Shown: positions 1 to 9,455 of the stretch, one piece after another | Layout of the letters: the number at the start of each line of letters is the position of its first letter | Numbering within the stretch: position 1 is the stretch's first letter | From: Heloderma charlesbogerti | Lineage: Eukaryota > Chordata > Lepidosauria > Squamata > Helodermatidae | Direction: 5' to 3' | Assembly (NCBI GenBank): GCA_026122225.1 | Contig: JANEZZ010001475.1 | Coordinates: forward strand, 1-64,000 | Length of the DNA stretch: 64,000 bases | Translations under genes and position numbers: made by a program | Notes under the pieces: generated by a model | Database searches by the model: none | Seen by the model: the letters and a program-made list of their open reading frames with translations, nothing else | What the model was told of the DNA's origin: nothing

Positions 1-230
1 GAGCAACAACCAGAGCTGCAGCATCTTCTACTGAGCAGGCTGGTTGAGCAAATTCTAAGGAGGAGGAGAGGTTCACAGTACTGGCTGGGTTTATGACTTC
101 GAGGTTTAGGACCCACCACAGCCAGTCAAAGTTACGTTCTCCCTATTGACTGTGACACCCAGCTTTTATCTAATAAAATATTACCTGTTTCCTGACAGCA
201 AGATGAATTGGAATAAACACTGAGTCCGCC
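1..230 (+). CDS. Possible terminal coding exon and 3' UTR of an unidentified host gene
   Basis: From base 1 the first frame is open for 31 codons and stops with TGA at 94-96; the other two forward frames close by base 45. The peptide is rich in Leu, Gln and Arg and contains a run of four arginines followed by GSQYW near its end. Such a run would suit a proprotein cleavage site, but that is only inference. AATAAA signals occur at 172-177 and 212-217, which suits a short 3' UTR ending near 230. The exon start lies outside the window, so no splice site can be checked. I do not recognise the protein. A chance open frame of 31 codons is possible; the closely following poly(A) signals are the main support. 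Confidence 0.35.
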
Positions 231-667
231 TTGATATAGATGAACAACTCCTTCCATTTTCAGATAACTTTGGCCCTAATATTAAATAAAATACAAATTT
301 CTAATACTCCTCAGCTTATTCTTGTTTTATTTGCATGCACACCCTTGTCATTTAGCCATCCCTCAATATTTTCATGACAGCAACTTGACGGAGGGATGTA
401 TGCATTGTAAGCAACATTACTGTATTAATTTCTACTTCATTATGAATTCTGCAGTTGTGCAGCTTTACAGGAGAATATGACCAGACACACTGACTAATGT
501 ATACAGGATAACAGTGCACATTCAAAAGATCAGCAATCTAATGGGTTTTTGTTGGTGATGATTTGTTTCTCCCTTTCCACTCCTTTCCCTCCTACTAGAC
601 TGAGCACTAAGAAGTCCAGCATTCCCTTTGCACGGCGAGTTTCCTTCTAAGATACAGCTCTGGAGTC
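231..667. other. Intergenic, nothing recognised
   Basis: AT-rich single-copy-looking sequence between the possible terminal exon and the BovB tail. No open frame, inverted repeat or known repeat end was recognised. Confidence 0.4.
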
Positions 668-3150
668 TTTGTTGTTGTTGTTCAGTCGTTCAGTCGTGTC
701 CGACTCTTCGTGACCCCATGGACCATAGCACGCCAGGCCTTCCTGTCCTGCGCTCTCTCCCGGAGCGTGCTCAAGTTCATATTCATTGCATCCGTGATGC
801 TATCTAGCCATCTCATCCTCTGCCGTCCCCTTCTCCTTTTGCCCTCAGTCTTTCCCAGCATCAGGGTCTTTTCCAGAGAGTTTTCTCTTCGCATTAGGTG
901 GCCAAAATATTGGAGCTTCAGCTTCATTATCTGTCCTTCCAATGAGCAGTCAGGGTTGATTTCCTTTAGGATGGACTGATTTGACCTCCTTGCAGTCCAG
1001 GGGACTCGTAAGAGTCTTCTCCAGCACCACAGTTCGAACGCATCAATTCTTCGGCGCTCAGCCTTCCTTATAGTCCAGCTCTCACAGCCATACATTACTA
1101 CTGGGAAAACCATAGCTTTGATTAGACGGACCTTTGTCGGCAAGGTGATGTCTCTGCTTCTTACTATGCTGTCTAGGTTTGCCATAGCTTTCCTCCCAAG
1201 GAGCAAGCGTCTTTTAATTTCATGGCTACAGTCACCATCTGCGGTGATCTTGGAGCCCAAGAAAGTAAAATCTGTCACTGCTTCCATTTCTTCCCCTTCT
1301 ATATGCCAGGAAGTGATAGGGCCAGATGACATGATCTTCGTTTTTTTAATGTTGAGTTTCAAACCAGCTTTTGCACTCTCCTCTTTCACCCTCAACAAGA
1401 GGCTCTTGAGATCCTCTTCGCTTTCTGCCATTAGGGTGGTATCGTCTGCATATCGGAGGTTGTTGATAATTCTCCCGGCAATCTTAATTCCGACCTCTGA
1501 TTCATCCAACCCGGCATTTCTCATGATGTACTCTGCATATAAGTTAAATAAGCAGGGTGACAATATGCAGCCTTGTCGTACTCCTTTCCCAATTTTGAAC
1601 CACTCGGTTGTTCCATGTCTGGTTCTTACTGTTGCTTCTTGACCCTCGTACAGGTTTCTCAGGAGACAGGTAAGGTGGTCTGGTACTCCCATCACTTTAA
1701 GAATTTGCCACAGTTTGTTGTGATCCACACAATCAAAGGCTTTAGCATAGTCAATGAAGCAGAAATAGACATTTTTCTGGAATTCTCTTGCTTTCTCCAT
1801 GATGCAGCGAATGTTGGCGATTTGATCTCTAGTTCCTCTGCCTCTTCTAAACCCAGCTTGTACTTCCGGTAGTTCTCGGTTCGCATACTGCTGAAGCCTA
1901 GCTTGTAGGATTTTGAGCATCACCTTGCTGGCATGTGAAATGAGCGCAATTGTGCGGTAGTTTGAACACTCTTTGGCGTTGCCCTTCTTTGGAATTGGAA
2001 TGTAAACTGACCTTTTCCAGTCTTGTGGCCACTGTTGAGTGTTCCAGATTTGTTGGCATATTGAATGCAGCACTTTAACAGCATCATCTTTTAGGATTTT
2101 AAATAGCTCGGCTGGAATACTGTCATCTCCGCTAGCTTTGTTGTTACTAATGCTTCCTAAGGCCCACTTGACTTCACTCTCGAGGATGTCCGGCTCAAGT
2201 TCAGTGACCACACTATCATGGCTATCAGGGACATTCAGATCTTTCCTGTATAGTTCTTCTGTGTATTCTTGCCACCTCTTCTTAATCTCATCTGCTTCTG
2301 TTAGGTCCCTGCCTTCTTTGTCCTTTATCATGCCCGTCTTTGCACAAAACGTTCCCTTGAGATCTCCAATTTTCTTGAAGAGATCTCTAGTCTTTCCCAT
2401 TCTGTTGTTTTCCTCGATTTCTTTGCATTGTTCATTTAAGAAGGCCTTCTTGTCTCTCCTTGCTATTCTCTGGAACTCTGCATTCAGTTGGGTATATCTT
2501 CCCCTTTCTCCCTTGCTTTTCGCTTCCCTTCTTTCGTGAGCTACTTGTAAAGCCTCATCAGACAGCCACTTGGCTTTCTTGCATTTCTTTTTCTTTGGGA
2601 TGGATTGAGTTGCTGCCTCCTGAACAATGTTACGGACCTCCGTCCATAGTTCCTCAGGCACTCTGTCTATCAGGTCTAATCCCTGAAATCTATTCCTCAC
2701 CTCCACTGTATATTCATCAGGGATATGATTTAGGTCATACCTGAACGGTTTAGTGGTTTTCCCGACGTTCTTCAATTTAAGCCGAAATTTTGCAAGAAGC
2801 AGCTCATGATCTGAGCCACAGTCAGCTCCAGGTCTTGTTTTGACTGACTGTATGGAGCTTCTCCATCTTTGGCTGCAAAGGACATAATCAATCTGATTTC
2901 GATATTGACCATCTGGTGACGTCCATGTGTAGAGTCGCCTCTTGTGCTGTTGGAAAAGAGTGTTTGCTATGATCAGCAGGTTCTCTTGGCAAAACTCTAT
3001 TAGCTTTTGTCCTGCTTCATTTTGTACACCAAGGCCATGCCTGCCTGTTATCCCGGTGATTTCTTGACTTCCTACTTTAGCATTCCAATCCCCTATGATG
3101 AAGAGGACATCTTTTTTTGGTGTTAGTTCTAGAAGTCTTAGGGTGCCTTT
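668..3150 (-). mobile_element. RTE-BovB LINE, 5'-truncated, well preserved
   Basis: Read on the minus strand this ends with the diagnostic BovB 3' tail (GGACACGACTGAACGACTGA, then CAA repeats, 668-700). It begins within the endonuclease domain near 3150. About 2.48 kb remains, so the 5' UTR and the N-terminal part of the endonuclease are missing, as is usual after incomplete reverse transcription. The 5' junction is a short A/T-rich stretch at 3149-3160. BovB families are known in squamates and ruminants and are a standard example of horizontal transfer. A second copy (19486-21664) and a tail fragment (56909-57060) lie in the same window. No target duplication was confidently found. Confidence 0.95.
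682..3150 (-). CDS. BovB ORF2 fragment: endonuclease C-terminal part plus reverse transcriptase
   Basis: One uninterrupted minus-strand frame of roughly 820 codons runs from about 3150 to the stop at 682-684. The APE-type endonuclease part shows GDWNAKVG (about 3075-3098) and SDHELL (about 2797-2814). The reverse transcriptase follows, with DWKRSVYIPIPKKG, FIDYAKAFDCVDH, GVRQGCILSPCLFNLY and the catalytic YADD (about 1439-1453). The C-terminal region has the RTE-type ELWCWRRLLRVPWTARRSN stretch. There is no in-frame initiation at a natural start: the true start was lost with the 5' end, so an internal TTG at 2773-2775 should not be read as the beginning. The absence of any stop or frameshift points to a recent insertion. 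The product would nick and reverse-transcribe its own RNA at the target, but lacking the N-terminal endonuclease this copy should not be autonomous. Confidence 0.9.
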   Translation of the reverse strand, partial: KGTLRLLELTPKKDVLFIIGDWNAKVGSQEITGITGRHGLGVQNEAGQKLIEFCQENLLIIANTLFQQHKRRLYTWTSPDGQYRNQIDYVLCSQRWRSSIQSVKTRPGADCGSDHELLLAKFRLKLKNVGKTTKPFRYDLNHIPDEYTVEVRNRFQGLDLIDRVPEELWTEVRNIVQEAATQSIPKKKKCKKAKWLSDEALQVAHERREAKSKGERGRYTQLNAEFQRIARRDKKAFLNEQCKEIEENNRMGKTRDLFKKIGDLKGTFCAKTGMIKDKEGRDLTEADEIKKRWQEYTEELYRKDLNVPDSHDSVVTELEPDILESEVKWALGSISNNKASGDDSIPAELFKILKDDAVKVLHSICQQIWNTQQWPQDWKRSVYIPIPKKGNAKECSNYRTIALISHASKVMLKILQARLQQYANRELPEVQAGFRRGRGTRDQIANIRCIMEKAREFQKNVYFCFIDYAKAFDCVDHNKLWQILKVMGVPDHLTCLLRNLYEGQEATVRTRHGTTEWFKIGKGVRQGCILSPCLFNLYAEYIMRNAGLDESEVGIKIAGRIINNLRYADDTTLMAESEEDLKSLLLRVKEESAKAGLKLNIKKTKIMSSGPITSWHIEGEEMEAVTDFTFLGSKITADGDCSHEIKRRLLLGRKAMANLDSIVRSRDITLPTKVRLIKAMVFPVVMYGCESWTIRKAERRRIDAFELWCWRRLLRVPWTARRSNQSILKEINPDCSLEGQIMKLKLQYFGHLMRRENSLEKTLMLGKTEGKRRRGRQRMRWLDSITDAMNMNLSTLRERAQDRKAWRAMVHGVTKSRTRLND

Positions 3151-3600
3151 AAAAAAATATGATTTTTATAAATATATAGGCTGAGAAAAACCAGTCAGAA
3201 TCTGCAGCCTGGACAAGTGATGCTAGTCCTAAAACAAAAGGATTGATACTATTCCCAGATGTGCTGTTCTGCAGTTCCTTGAGACTCGCAGGGGATGCTG
3301 GCAGCATCCTGTCAAGGGAACCCCTCGGGCTTTCCTGTTGCTTGCTAACATCAAATGTGGAGGAACAATTTGTGGTTTATCTAATCTAGGTCCCCAAATG
3401 CTGGGGGGAAAAACATGTAGATTTTCTGCCACTGTTCCCTTTTTAACACTTTGATCTATGCAACTTCCTATCTCAGTTATAAAACCCTTAACCATAAAAG
3501 AGCTGCCACCAAAATAAACCCTTTATATGTTATATACCTCAGTAGCCTGGTTACTTAAGACATAGGCATGGGACTGAGACCAGCCCTAGAGACAAGACCA
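3151..3600. other. Intergenic, nothing recognised
   Basis: No repeat end or coding signal was recognised between the BovB 5' junction and the sequence starting near 3600. Confidence 0.4.
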
Positions 3601-4480
3601 ACAAAACGAAGCAGTTTATTAAGGGAATTACATGCACGAGGAAATAGAGTATTACTCGTTAAATAATAGGGTGGGATTACTTAAATACACTTACGTTAAA
3701 TATCCTTGGTTGCCGTACCTAAGGTACCATACCTTGGTTACCATAATAAGAGAGTCTTCCCTGCCAATACACTCTCAGTAGCTTTCCCCTCAGATCAAAT
3801 TCCCCTAATCCTCACCTCTTCCCTCACAACCAAGAACAGATGCTGTACAGCAGTATGGCTCTGCCTTCAGCTCTTTCTGTCTGCTGCCTCTGGCTTCTGG
3901 GTAGTGATTCTGTTTCAGGGACTCTCACTGCAGCCCCATTTGATCAGACCTCTGACTGAATCGCCCTGGTGCTGAGCTCTGCCACCTGACTAAAGCTTCA
4001 TGTCACATTTCTAGAGTTTGAGCCTAGCAGTTGCAGGCTTAAGGATCCAAGAGCTCCCAGGTGGTCAGCACAAGCAGGGATCAGGCAAAAGGCAGGGTCT
4101 CAACACACGGGCAACGAGGTTCCAAGGCAACACAGCAGACAAGGAGCAGGCAGGCAGAGGGTCAGAGTCCAGTCCAGGTAACAGGCAACAAGGTCTCGGT
4201 GTGACACAGCAGACAAGGAGCAGGCAGAAGGGTAGTCAGAGTTCAGTCCCAAAGTACGCATACCAGGAATCAGTCAAGGCAGCACTGTGAAAGCAAGAGA
4301 AGCTAGATTCAGGAAGGTCTTGTCAACATTGTTTCCAGCTACTCTCTCAGCCTTATACTGCTATTTTATGCAGAGGCTGTCAGAGCCAGACCCAAGTCTC
4401 AGCTGTAATCTGTTTAGTAACTGCAGTTAAAAAGATCCTCCTTGTGACCAAGCCTCCTACGTGCGAGTAGACCTTTTCTC
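3600..4480 (-). mobile_element. Possible old LTR-type sequence, minus strand
   Basis: On the minus strand a TATA-like stretch (ATAAAATAGCAGTATAAGG, about 4350-4373) is followed about 750 bp later by AATAAA (3615-3620), with CT-rich sequence between. This layout could be a long terminal repeat, but TG/CA ends, primer binding site and a partner LTR were not found. An unrelated long repeat is equally possible. Confidence 0.2.
4111..4249. repeat. 74-bp tandem duplication, two copies
   Basis: Two adjacent units (4111-4184 and 4185-4249) share GACACAGCAGACAAGGAGCA-like cores (the first unit reads AACACAGCAG) and the following TCAGAG-TCCAGTCC block. The copies have diverged, so the duplication is not recent. 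Confidence 0.7.
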
Positions 4481-4972
4481 ACAAGAAGGCCTCCGACTCA
4501 GTCTAGAACGCCTCCTGAGTTCCTGCCTTTTCAGGCGGCATCTCTCCCAAGGGCTTGGGGGTTTCTCTGCCTCCATCTCTGAGGCAGAGTCCTTGCCCTC
4601 CACAGGTTGTGCCCTCATGGTAGTCACCCTGAGGTCCCAGACACCTCCTGGTCTACTGGCAGATCCTGGGCATTGCTGGTGGTAGGTGGTTCCTTTCCTC
4701 CAGTTCTTTCTCCCAGGAAGAGTCTTCCAGCAATGGCATGATGCTTCACCACAACCTCACAGCATGGCCTCCTGCTCTCCACAGCCACCAGCTCTGGATT
4801 CCAGGTTTCTTCCCTCCAGAAGAATTCTCTCAGATCTGAGTGCTCTCCCTTCAGCTAACAACCATTAACTCCAACTCCCGTCATCAACCATGTTCCTTAT
4901 AACCAAGACAGCTACAGCTGCTTTAGGCCACATATACAGTGACAAAGCTAGATCTCTGGCCTACTCAGTTAA

Positions 4973-5140
4973 ATGATATTTTTATTTATTTATTTATTTA
5001 TTTCTATACTGCCCAATAGCCAAAGCTCTCTTTGGTTTATAGCATCACAGATGTCTCACAAAGTGTATAAACATAAGAAAACATAAGCAAATAAGTGAAA
5101 ACACAGCATTTTTTCACAAATCCTGTAGCTGTCAGAACGA
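4973..5140 (-). mobile_element. L2/SINE-type 3' end fragment
   Basis: A run of ATTT units followed by CTATACTGCCCAATAGCC and AAGCTCTCT is the reverse complement of a LINE or SINE 3' tail. The same block recurs at 8541, 17085 and 35985. The body beyond about 5060 is too decayed to class. Confidence 0.6.
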
Positions 5141-6205
5141 GGCAAGAAGAAAACAGGACCTCGGATAGCTCCGAGTGGGCCCTCCTGGGTTCTGGCTGGA
5201 ACTCTCCTCCACTTCAGTAAGAGGATGCTGTCACTGTGGGGAGGGAAGGCCAATGGAAGCTTTGCAGACGCTGAAATGACCTGTACTGTGGTCAGCACCA
5301 CTCCTCCTGGAGGAGCTGACTGGACTGCTAAAGGGTCTTCATTGGATTTTGTAGCCTGAGACTTCTGTGAGGATGGGGAAATGGAGGTTCTGTCAGGGAC
5401 TCATCGTCTGAGCCAGAGGACGATGGCAGGGCTGTGTCCTCTGGCTGCAAGGACCCTGAATAAGGCACTGAGTGTCCTACCCCAGAGGGATGGTCCCTCT
5501 GCCTTGTCCTCATCAGAATCCTCCGCTGCACACTGAAAAGCCCAAGGGCTGATGTCCATGCCCCCAGAATACAGAAGGTTAGAGAACATAAGGTTGCTGT
5601 TCTTGAGCCCTTTTCCAGCATCCAATCTGACTCCTCTTCCCAGACCACACTAGCTAGGCATCCAAAATGATTAGGTTCAGCTTGATTAGCTGGGTCCCCA
5701 TCCTCACATTCATCAGTAGAAATCAAACTGGTAGGTAGCTCCTCCATAGTACTTGCTTTGTTATTAACTGAACTGAGACAAACCTTGTTGTGATGGACCT
5801 TTGAACAAAGAATTTCTAACGTGTCTTCCAGACTGCTGGCCCATCTCTTTTCCTCTGTCATCACTGGATCCACTGCCACTATTATTTTATCTGATGTCTT
5901 CACATCTATTCAGTTAGCCCAATAATCATTATGGGAGGAAGCACCTATGTGCTTTAAGCAAGCAAAGTATATACTGCATGGGCACAGCAAGGAACAGTGG
6001 GGAGAAAAACAAAATGTGAAAAGATGGCAATAGAAGGTTACTATAGGAACAGTGGTTAACTGAGGATGTTTGCCAACTAGCATAATGAAGTATGTCAGAA
6101 AGATATTATAGCACCTTGGTTTCCATGTATTCCTTGTGTTGACGTCCTTCAAACCTTTGATCAAATTCCAACCAGGTACAGTTGCCTATATTTTTTTCTG
6201 ACTAA
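5141..6205. other. Unassigned stretch with an unidentified 191-codon minus ORF
   Basis: The longest open frame is 5328-5903 on the minus strand (191 codons). It is acidic and serine-rich toward the end (SSSGSDDESLTEP). I see no catalytic motif, no splice logic and no poly(A) signal in the right place. It may be part of an old retroelement gag-like region or chance. No function is proposed. Confidence 0.2.
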
Positions 6206-6541
6206 GGGAGCAATCCTATGGGGACAGACGGCCACCTCCAAACTTGGAGGCGACTACCTATCCAATGTGGGGTGGGTGGAGTGTGGAGGGGATCTTTTCC
6301 TCCATGCTCCTTCTGCACTCCCCGGCCCTCCCCGCTCCCAGGAACGCCCCCCTTTGCCCCACCCTGCTCTGCTCTTCCGAGCATAGTCTGGGGACGATCC
6401 GTGCCACCTACTAGTGGGAGGTGGAGGGGTGGGGAGGCGGTTTTCCGGGAACTGACCTTGGAGTGCGGGCTCTGAGGTCAGCTCCTGAAAACCAAACAAT
6501 GCTACGGCCATCCACTGTATAGCGGCCATAGGATTGCACCC
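6206..6541. mobile_element. Harbinger-like MITE, 336 bp, TAA target duplication
   Basis: The left end GGGAGCAATCCTATGG and right end CCATAGGATTGCACCC are inverted repeats. The element is flanked by TAA on both sides (6203-6205 and 6542-6544). A 3-bp TWA duplication with short inverted ends fits the PIF/Harbinger superfamily. No transposase is encoded. Related copies lie at 14004, 16368, 21665, 22967 and 36605. Confidence 0.75.
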
Positions 6542-6608
6542 TAATACACACATATACACAAAATCACACTTGCAAACACTCCTTTTGAAATAAAATATTT
6601 CTGGGTGG

Positions 6609-6615
<7 letters not shown>

Positions 6616-6674
<59 letters not shown>
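6616..6674. repeat. (GAAA)n microsatellite
   Basis: About 14 GAAA units, nearly pure. Confidence 0.95.
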
Positions 6675-6911
6675 ACTTTTAACCCTGTTTATTAGTTTGG
6701 AACAGGATAATAGATGGAAAGATGATGCCTAGGAAGATGTATTCTGGGGAATAATATTCATTTGTCCATCCTGTAATAAGAATCCCATTAGATTGTTAAA
6801 ATGATCTTGGGAACTGATTCACTCCCACAAGCCAGAGAAAGAAGAATATCTACATAATCTTACATAACTATATTATATTTCAGTGTAAATAGGAGATATA
6901 ACTAGAATGAA

Positions 6912-6950
<39 letters not shown>

Positions 6951-7610
6951 CAAATACATTTTAAAGAGATGTCACATTATGAAGTACCTTGTTTTGGAAG
7001 AAAGATGTGCATTCTTAGCATGATGAGCTTTCACTATAACATAAGAATTTCCTAGTCTATAATCTCTTCAATTTTGAATTTTATCAAGATTACACAGAAG
7101 AATAAGTGCAGATGGAAAAATGTGGCTGTCGTATGGAGCTAGTGGCAGATTCAGAATGCACACATACAAAGATAAAAACAACAACCCTTGTTCAAGGCAC
7201 CTTCATGTGAAAATAAGGGAAAGAGCTGCTGCTTACTTATTCCTGGTCTTTTGAGCATCATATAGATAGATATAGATATAATCTTGCTGTTATTTTGAGC
7301 ATCAAATTCTCAGTGTCTGAAATGATTCAATGATCCAGTTTTGTGTTCTGACTATCAACTCTCACTGTAGACATGGGAGGATGGGCAGAAAGACTCATGA
7401 TCTGTGATACAGTTTGCCACTAACCTTGGTTCACTTGAGCCGTGAAGTCTATTGTACACCTTAGCAGAATGCAAATTTGAATTGGCCTGTGTTCCATTTA
7501 ACAATCCTTATCATCAGATGTGTCTATTTCAATAAGATGTGAATAAATTTTAGAGACTAATCCTTTGGATTAACCATATGTTCCAATAAAATAACTTTGA
7601 ATTTCAACAT
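6675..7610. other. Intergenic with an (AT)n microsatellite
   Basis: Contains a pure AT dinucleotide run at 6914-6946 and ATAG-like repeats near 7262-7282. Nothing else was recognised. Confidence 0.5.
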
Positions 7611-8800
7611 ACTTCTGGTAATGCTTTTATTATTCCAGTTTATAAGAAAGGCCCTAAAGATGATCCAAATAACTACCGACCTATAAGCCTGTTACCTATA
7701 GTTGGGAAGGTTTATGCCACCTTTTTATGCCATAAATTGAAAATGTTGATGAATGATTATGAGGTTTTAGAGGAGGAACAAATCGGGTTTACGTCTGGTT
7801 GGTCTGTTCCAGAACATCTCTTGGTTCTGGCTCACTTAGCAGACAAATACTCTGAGCCAAAAAGAGGTAAATTATTTGCTGCCTTTGTTAATTTAAAATT
7901 TGCTTTTGACTCCATATCTCGTGACAATCTCTGGAGCAAACTAGAGCAGTATTCCCTCGATAAGAAGTTACTGTTTCTGATTCATGCACTGCACCATAAT
8001 ATATCTGTTCAGGTATATTGTAGCAATTTTGGCCACTTTTCTGAAGAGTTTTTCTCCACCTGAGGAGTTAGACAAGGATGCCCCCACTTTGTTTAATCTG
8101 TACTTTGTTTTTTCTCCCCTCCTTGGAGTTAATATTGTCTCATCCCCCTAAAATCTGCTCTGCAAAGGTGTTTATTTTTATTCTATACTTGATCAAGTTA
8201 ATTCTTATAAATATTTGGGTATTTGATTCCACGAGGCTGCTAACTGGAGAGTACAGGGGAGATTTGCAAAGACCAAGGCTGAACAAACTATGGATGCTAT
8301 AGTTTGTTTTTTTCCCACAAAGGGTGGCCAATTGGTTCCTGCAGCCATCTATGTCTTTACAAGTTTAAAACCAAACTTGTATCCAAGATCCTTTTTGGAG
8401 CATCTTATCTGGTTTCCATGCTCCAAAAACCCCCTTGAAGGAGTTCAGTCCCACTTTCTCAGATCTATATTGGGTGTGCCAGGTGTGTTGCTTTGCTACT
8501 CTTAATTTGGAAGCTAGCCTTAAGTCCTTAAACTCTTTGGCTTATTTATTTATTTATTTATTTCATTTCTATACCGCCCAATAGCCGAAGCTCTCTGGGC
8601 GGTTCACAAACCTTGGATATATTCCATCAAATTTTGGCTTCGCTGCTGCCTCTTGTTTACCCCCAACTCCTTTGTATTCCAGTTGATAACAGACTCTTAC
8701 AAGTCTGCCTGGAAGAAGGAAGTGGTGCACAAAGCTGTTTCAGTGGGGCTGTCACCTTCTTATTTGTTTTCTATGAACTGGTCAGTAGACTGTAAATTAT
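7611..8800 (+). mobile_element. LINE reverse-transcriptase relic, probably R4-type
   Basis: From 7611 a frame reads PVYKKGPKDDPNNYRPISLL, then an EEEQIGF segment and FDSISRDNLW, which is the palm region of a LINE reverse transcriptase. A stop falls at 8061, directly before the sequence that should encode GVRQGCP. Farther on, a C-terminal part is recognisable (KYLGI near 8210, then AIVCFFPTKGGQLVPAA and VQSHFLRSILGVPG up to about 8490). The YXDD box is not intact. This pattern resembles R4/Dong-type LINEs reported from lizards; the clade call is from memory of family style and is tentative. A small L2/SINE tail (8541-8612) appears to interrupt it. Confidence 0.55.
8541..8612 (-). mobile_element. 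L2/SINE-type 3' tail fragment
   Basis: TTTA repeats followed by CATTTCTATACCGCCCAATA and GCCGAAGCTCTCTGGGCGGT. It is close to the copies at 17085 and 35985. Confidence 0.65.
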
Positions 8801-9176
8801 AAACTATGAGTAATGCTTTGTCTTACTAGAGATTTCATTATAAGATAATATATTTGATGGAGAATCCAAGTCCTCTGAATTCCCTGAAGCAATGTACAAG
8901 GAGAGGGGAGTTGTTTTCCCAGAAATCTCTCATTCTGCATAACCTTTTTTGTGTCAACTTTGCATATTGCTCTTGTTTATCTACATGAGCAGAATGTGGA
9001 TGCAATAACAATTTTGTACCTTCATAACCGCAGGACTAGATTACCATACTGTGCTCCACATGGGGCTGACCTGGAGAAACACATTTGGAAGTTCACTGCT
9101 GGTGGTAGCACATCTCCTCTGCCACCTGGTGGGTCACTAGGATTATGTTATACCAAGAATATAATATCTACTAGGG
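8801..9176. other. Intergenic, nothing recognised
   Basis: No repeat end, hairpin or coding evidence was recognised. Confidence 0.4.
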
Positions 9177-9455
9177 TAGGGATGGCGGAGAATTCCGTCA
9201 CGGACTCCAATGAGGCCAGAGTCCGCAGCGGAATGAAAGACTCACCTCCACCACCCAGGGGAATCCGCACTGGCCACATCCTACCTGCTGCCGGCCAGCC
9301 GCTGCCACCTGTCCCGGCCACTGCTGCCTGTCTTCAGAGGCAAATGGCATCCAGCGTGGTGGCAGATGCCATTTGCGTCCCTGCCTTTTACCGTGATAGG
9401 CTATGTAAAGATTTACATAGCCTATCACGGCAAAGAGCAGGAATGCAAATGCATT
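9177..9455 (-). mobile_element. Palindromic hAT-like element (copy A), truncated
   Basis: Starts with TAGGGATGGCGGAGAATTCC, the end that carries the GAATTCCG block in this family. It contains hairpin B (about 9340-9391, GCAAATGGCATCC ... GGATGCCATTTGC-type arms) and a perfect hairpin A (9398-9433, arms CCGTGATAGGCTATGTAAA and its complement). It breaks off inside the next hairpin at about 9455, where CR1 sequence begins. With one end lost, no target duplication can be read. Confidence 0.8.

Noticed and set aside
710..2744. Plus-strand frames across the BovB copy
   Set aside because: They are antisense shadows of the minus-strand reverse transcriptase.
2773..2775. TTG as the start codon of the BovB protein
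   Set aside because: The frame continues open upstream into recognisable endonuclease motifs, so this is internal.
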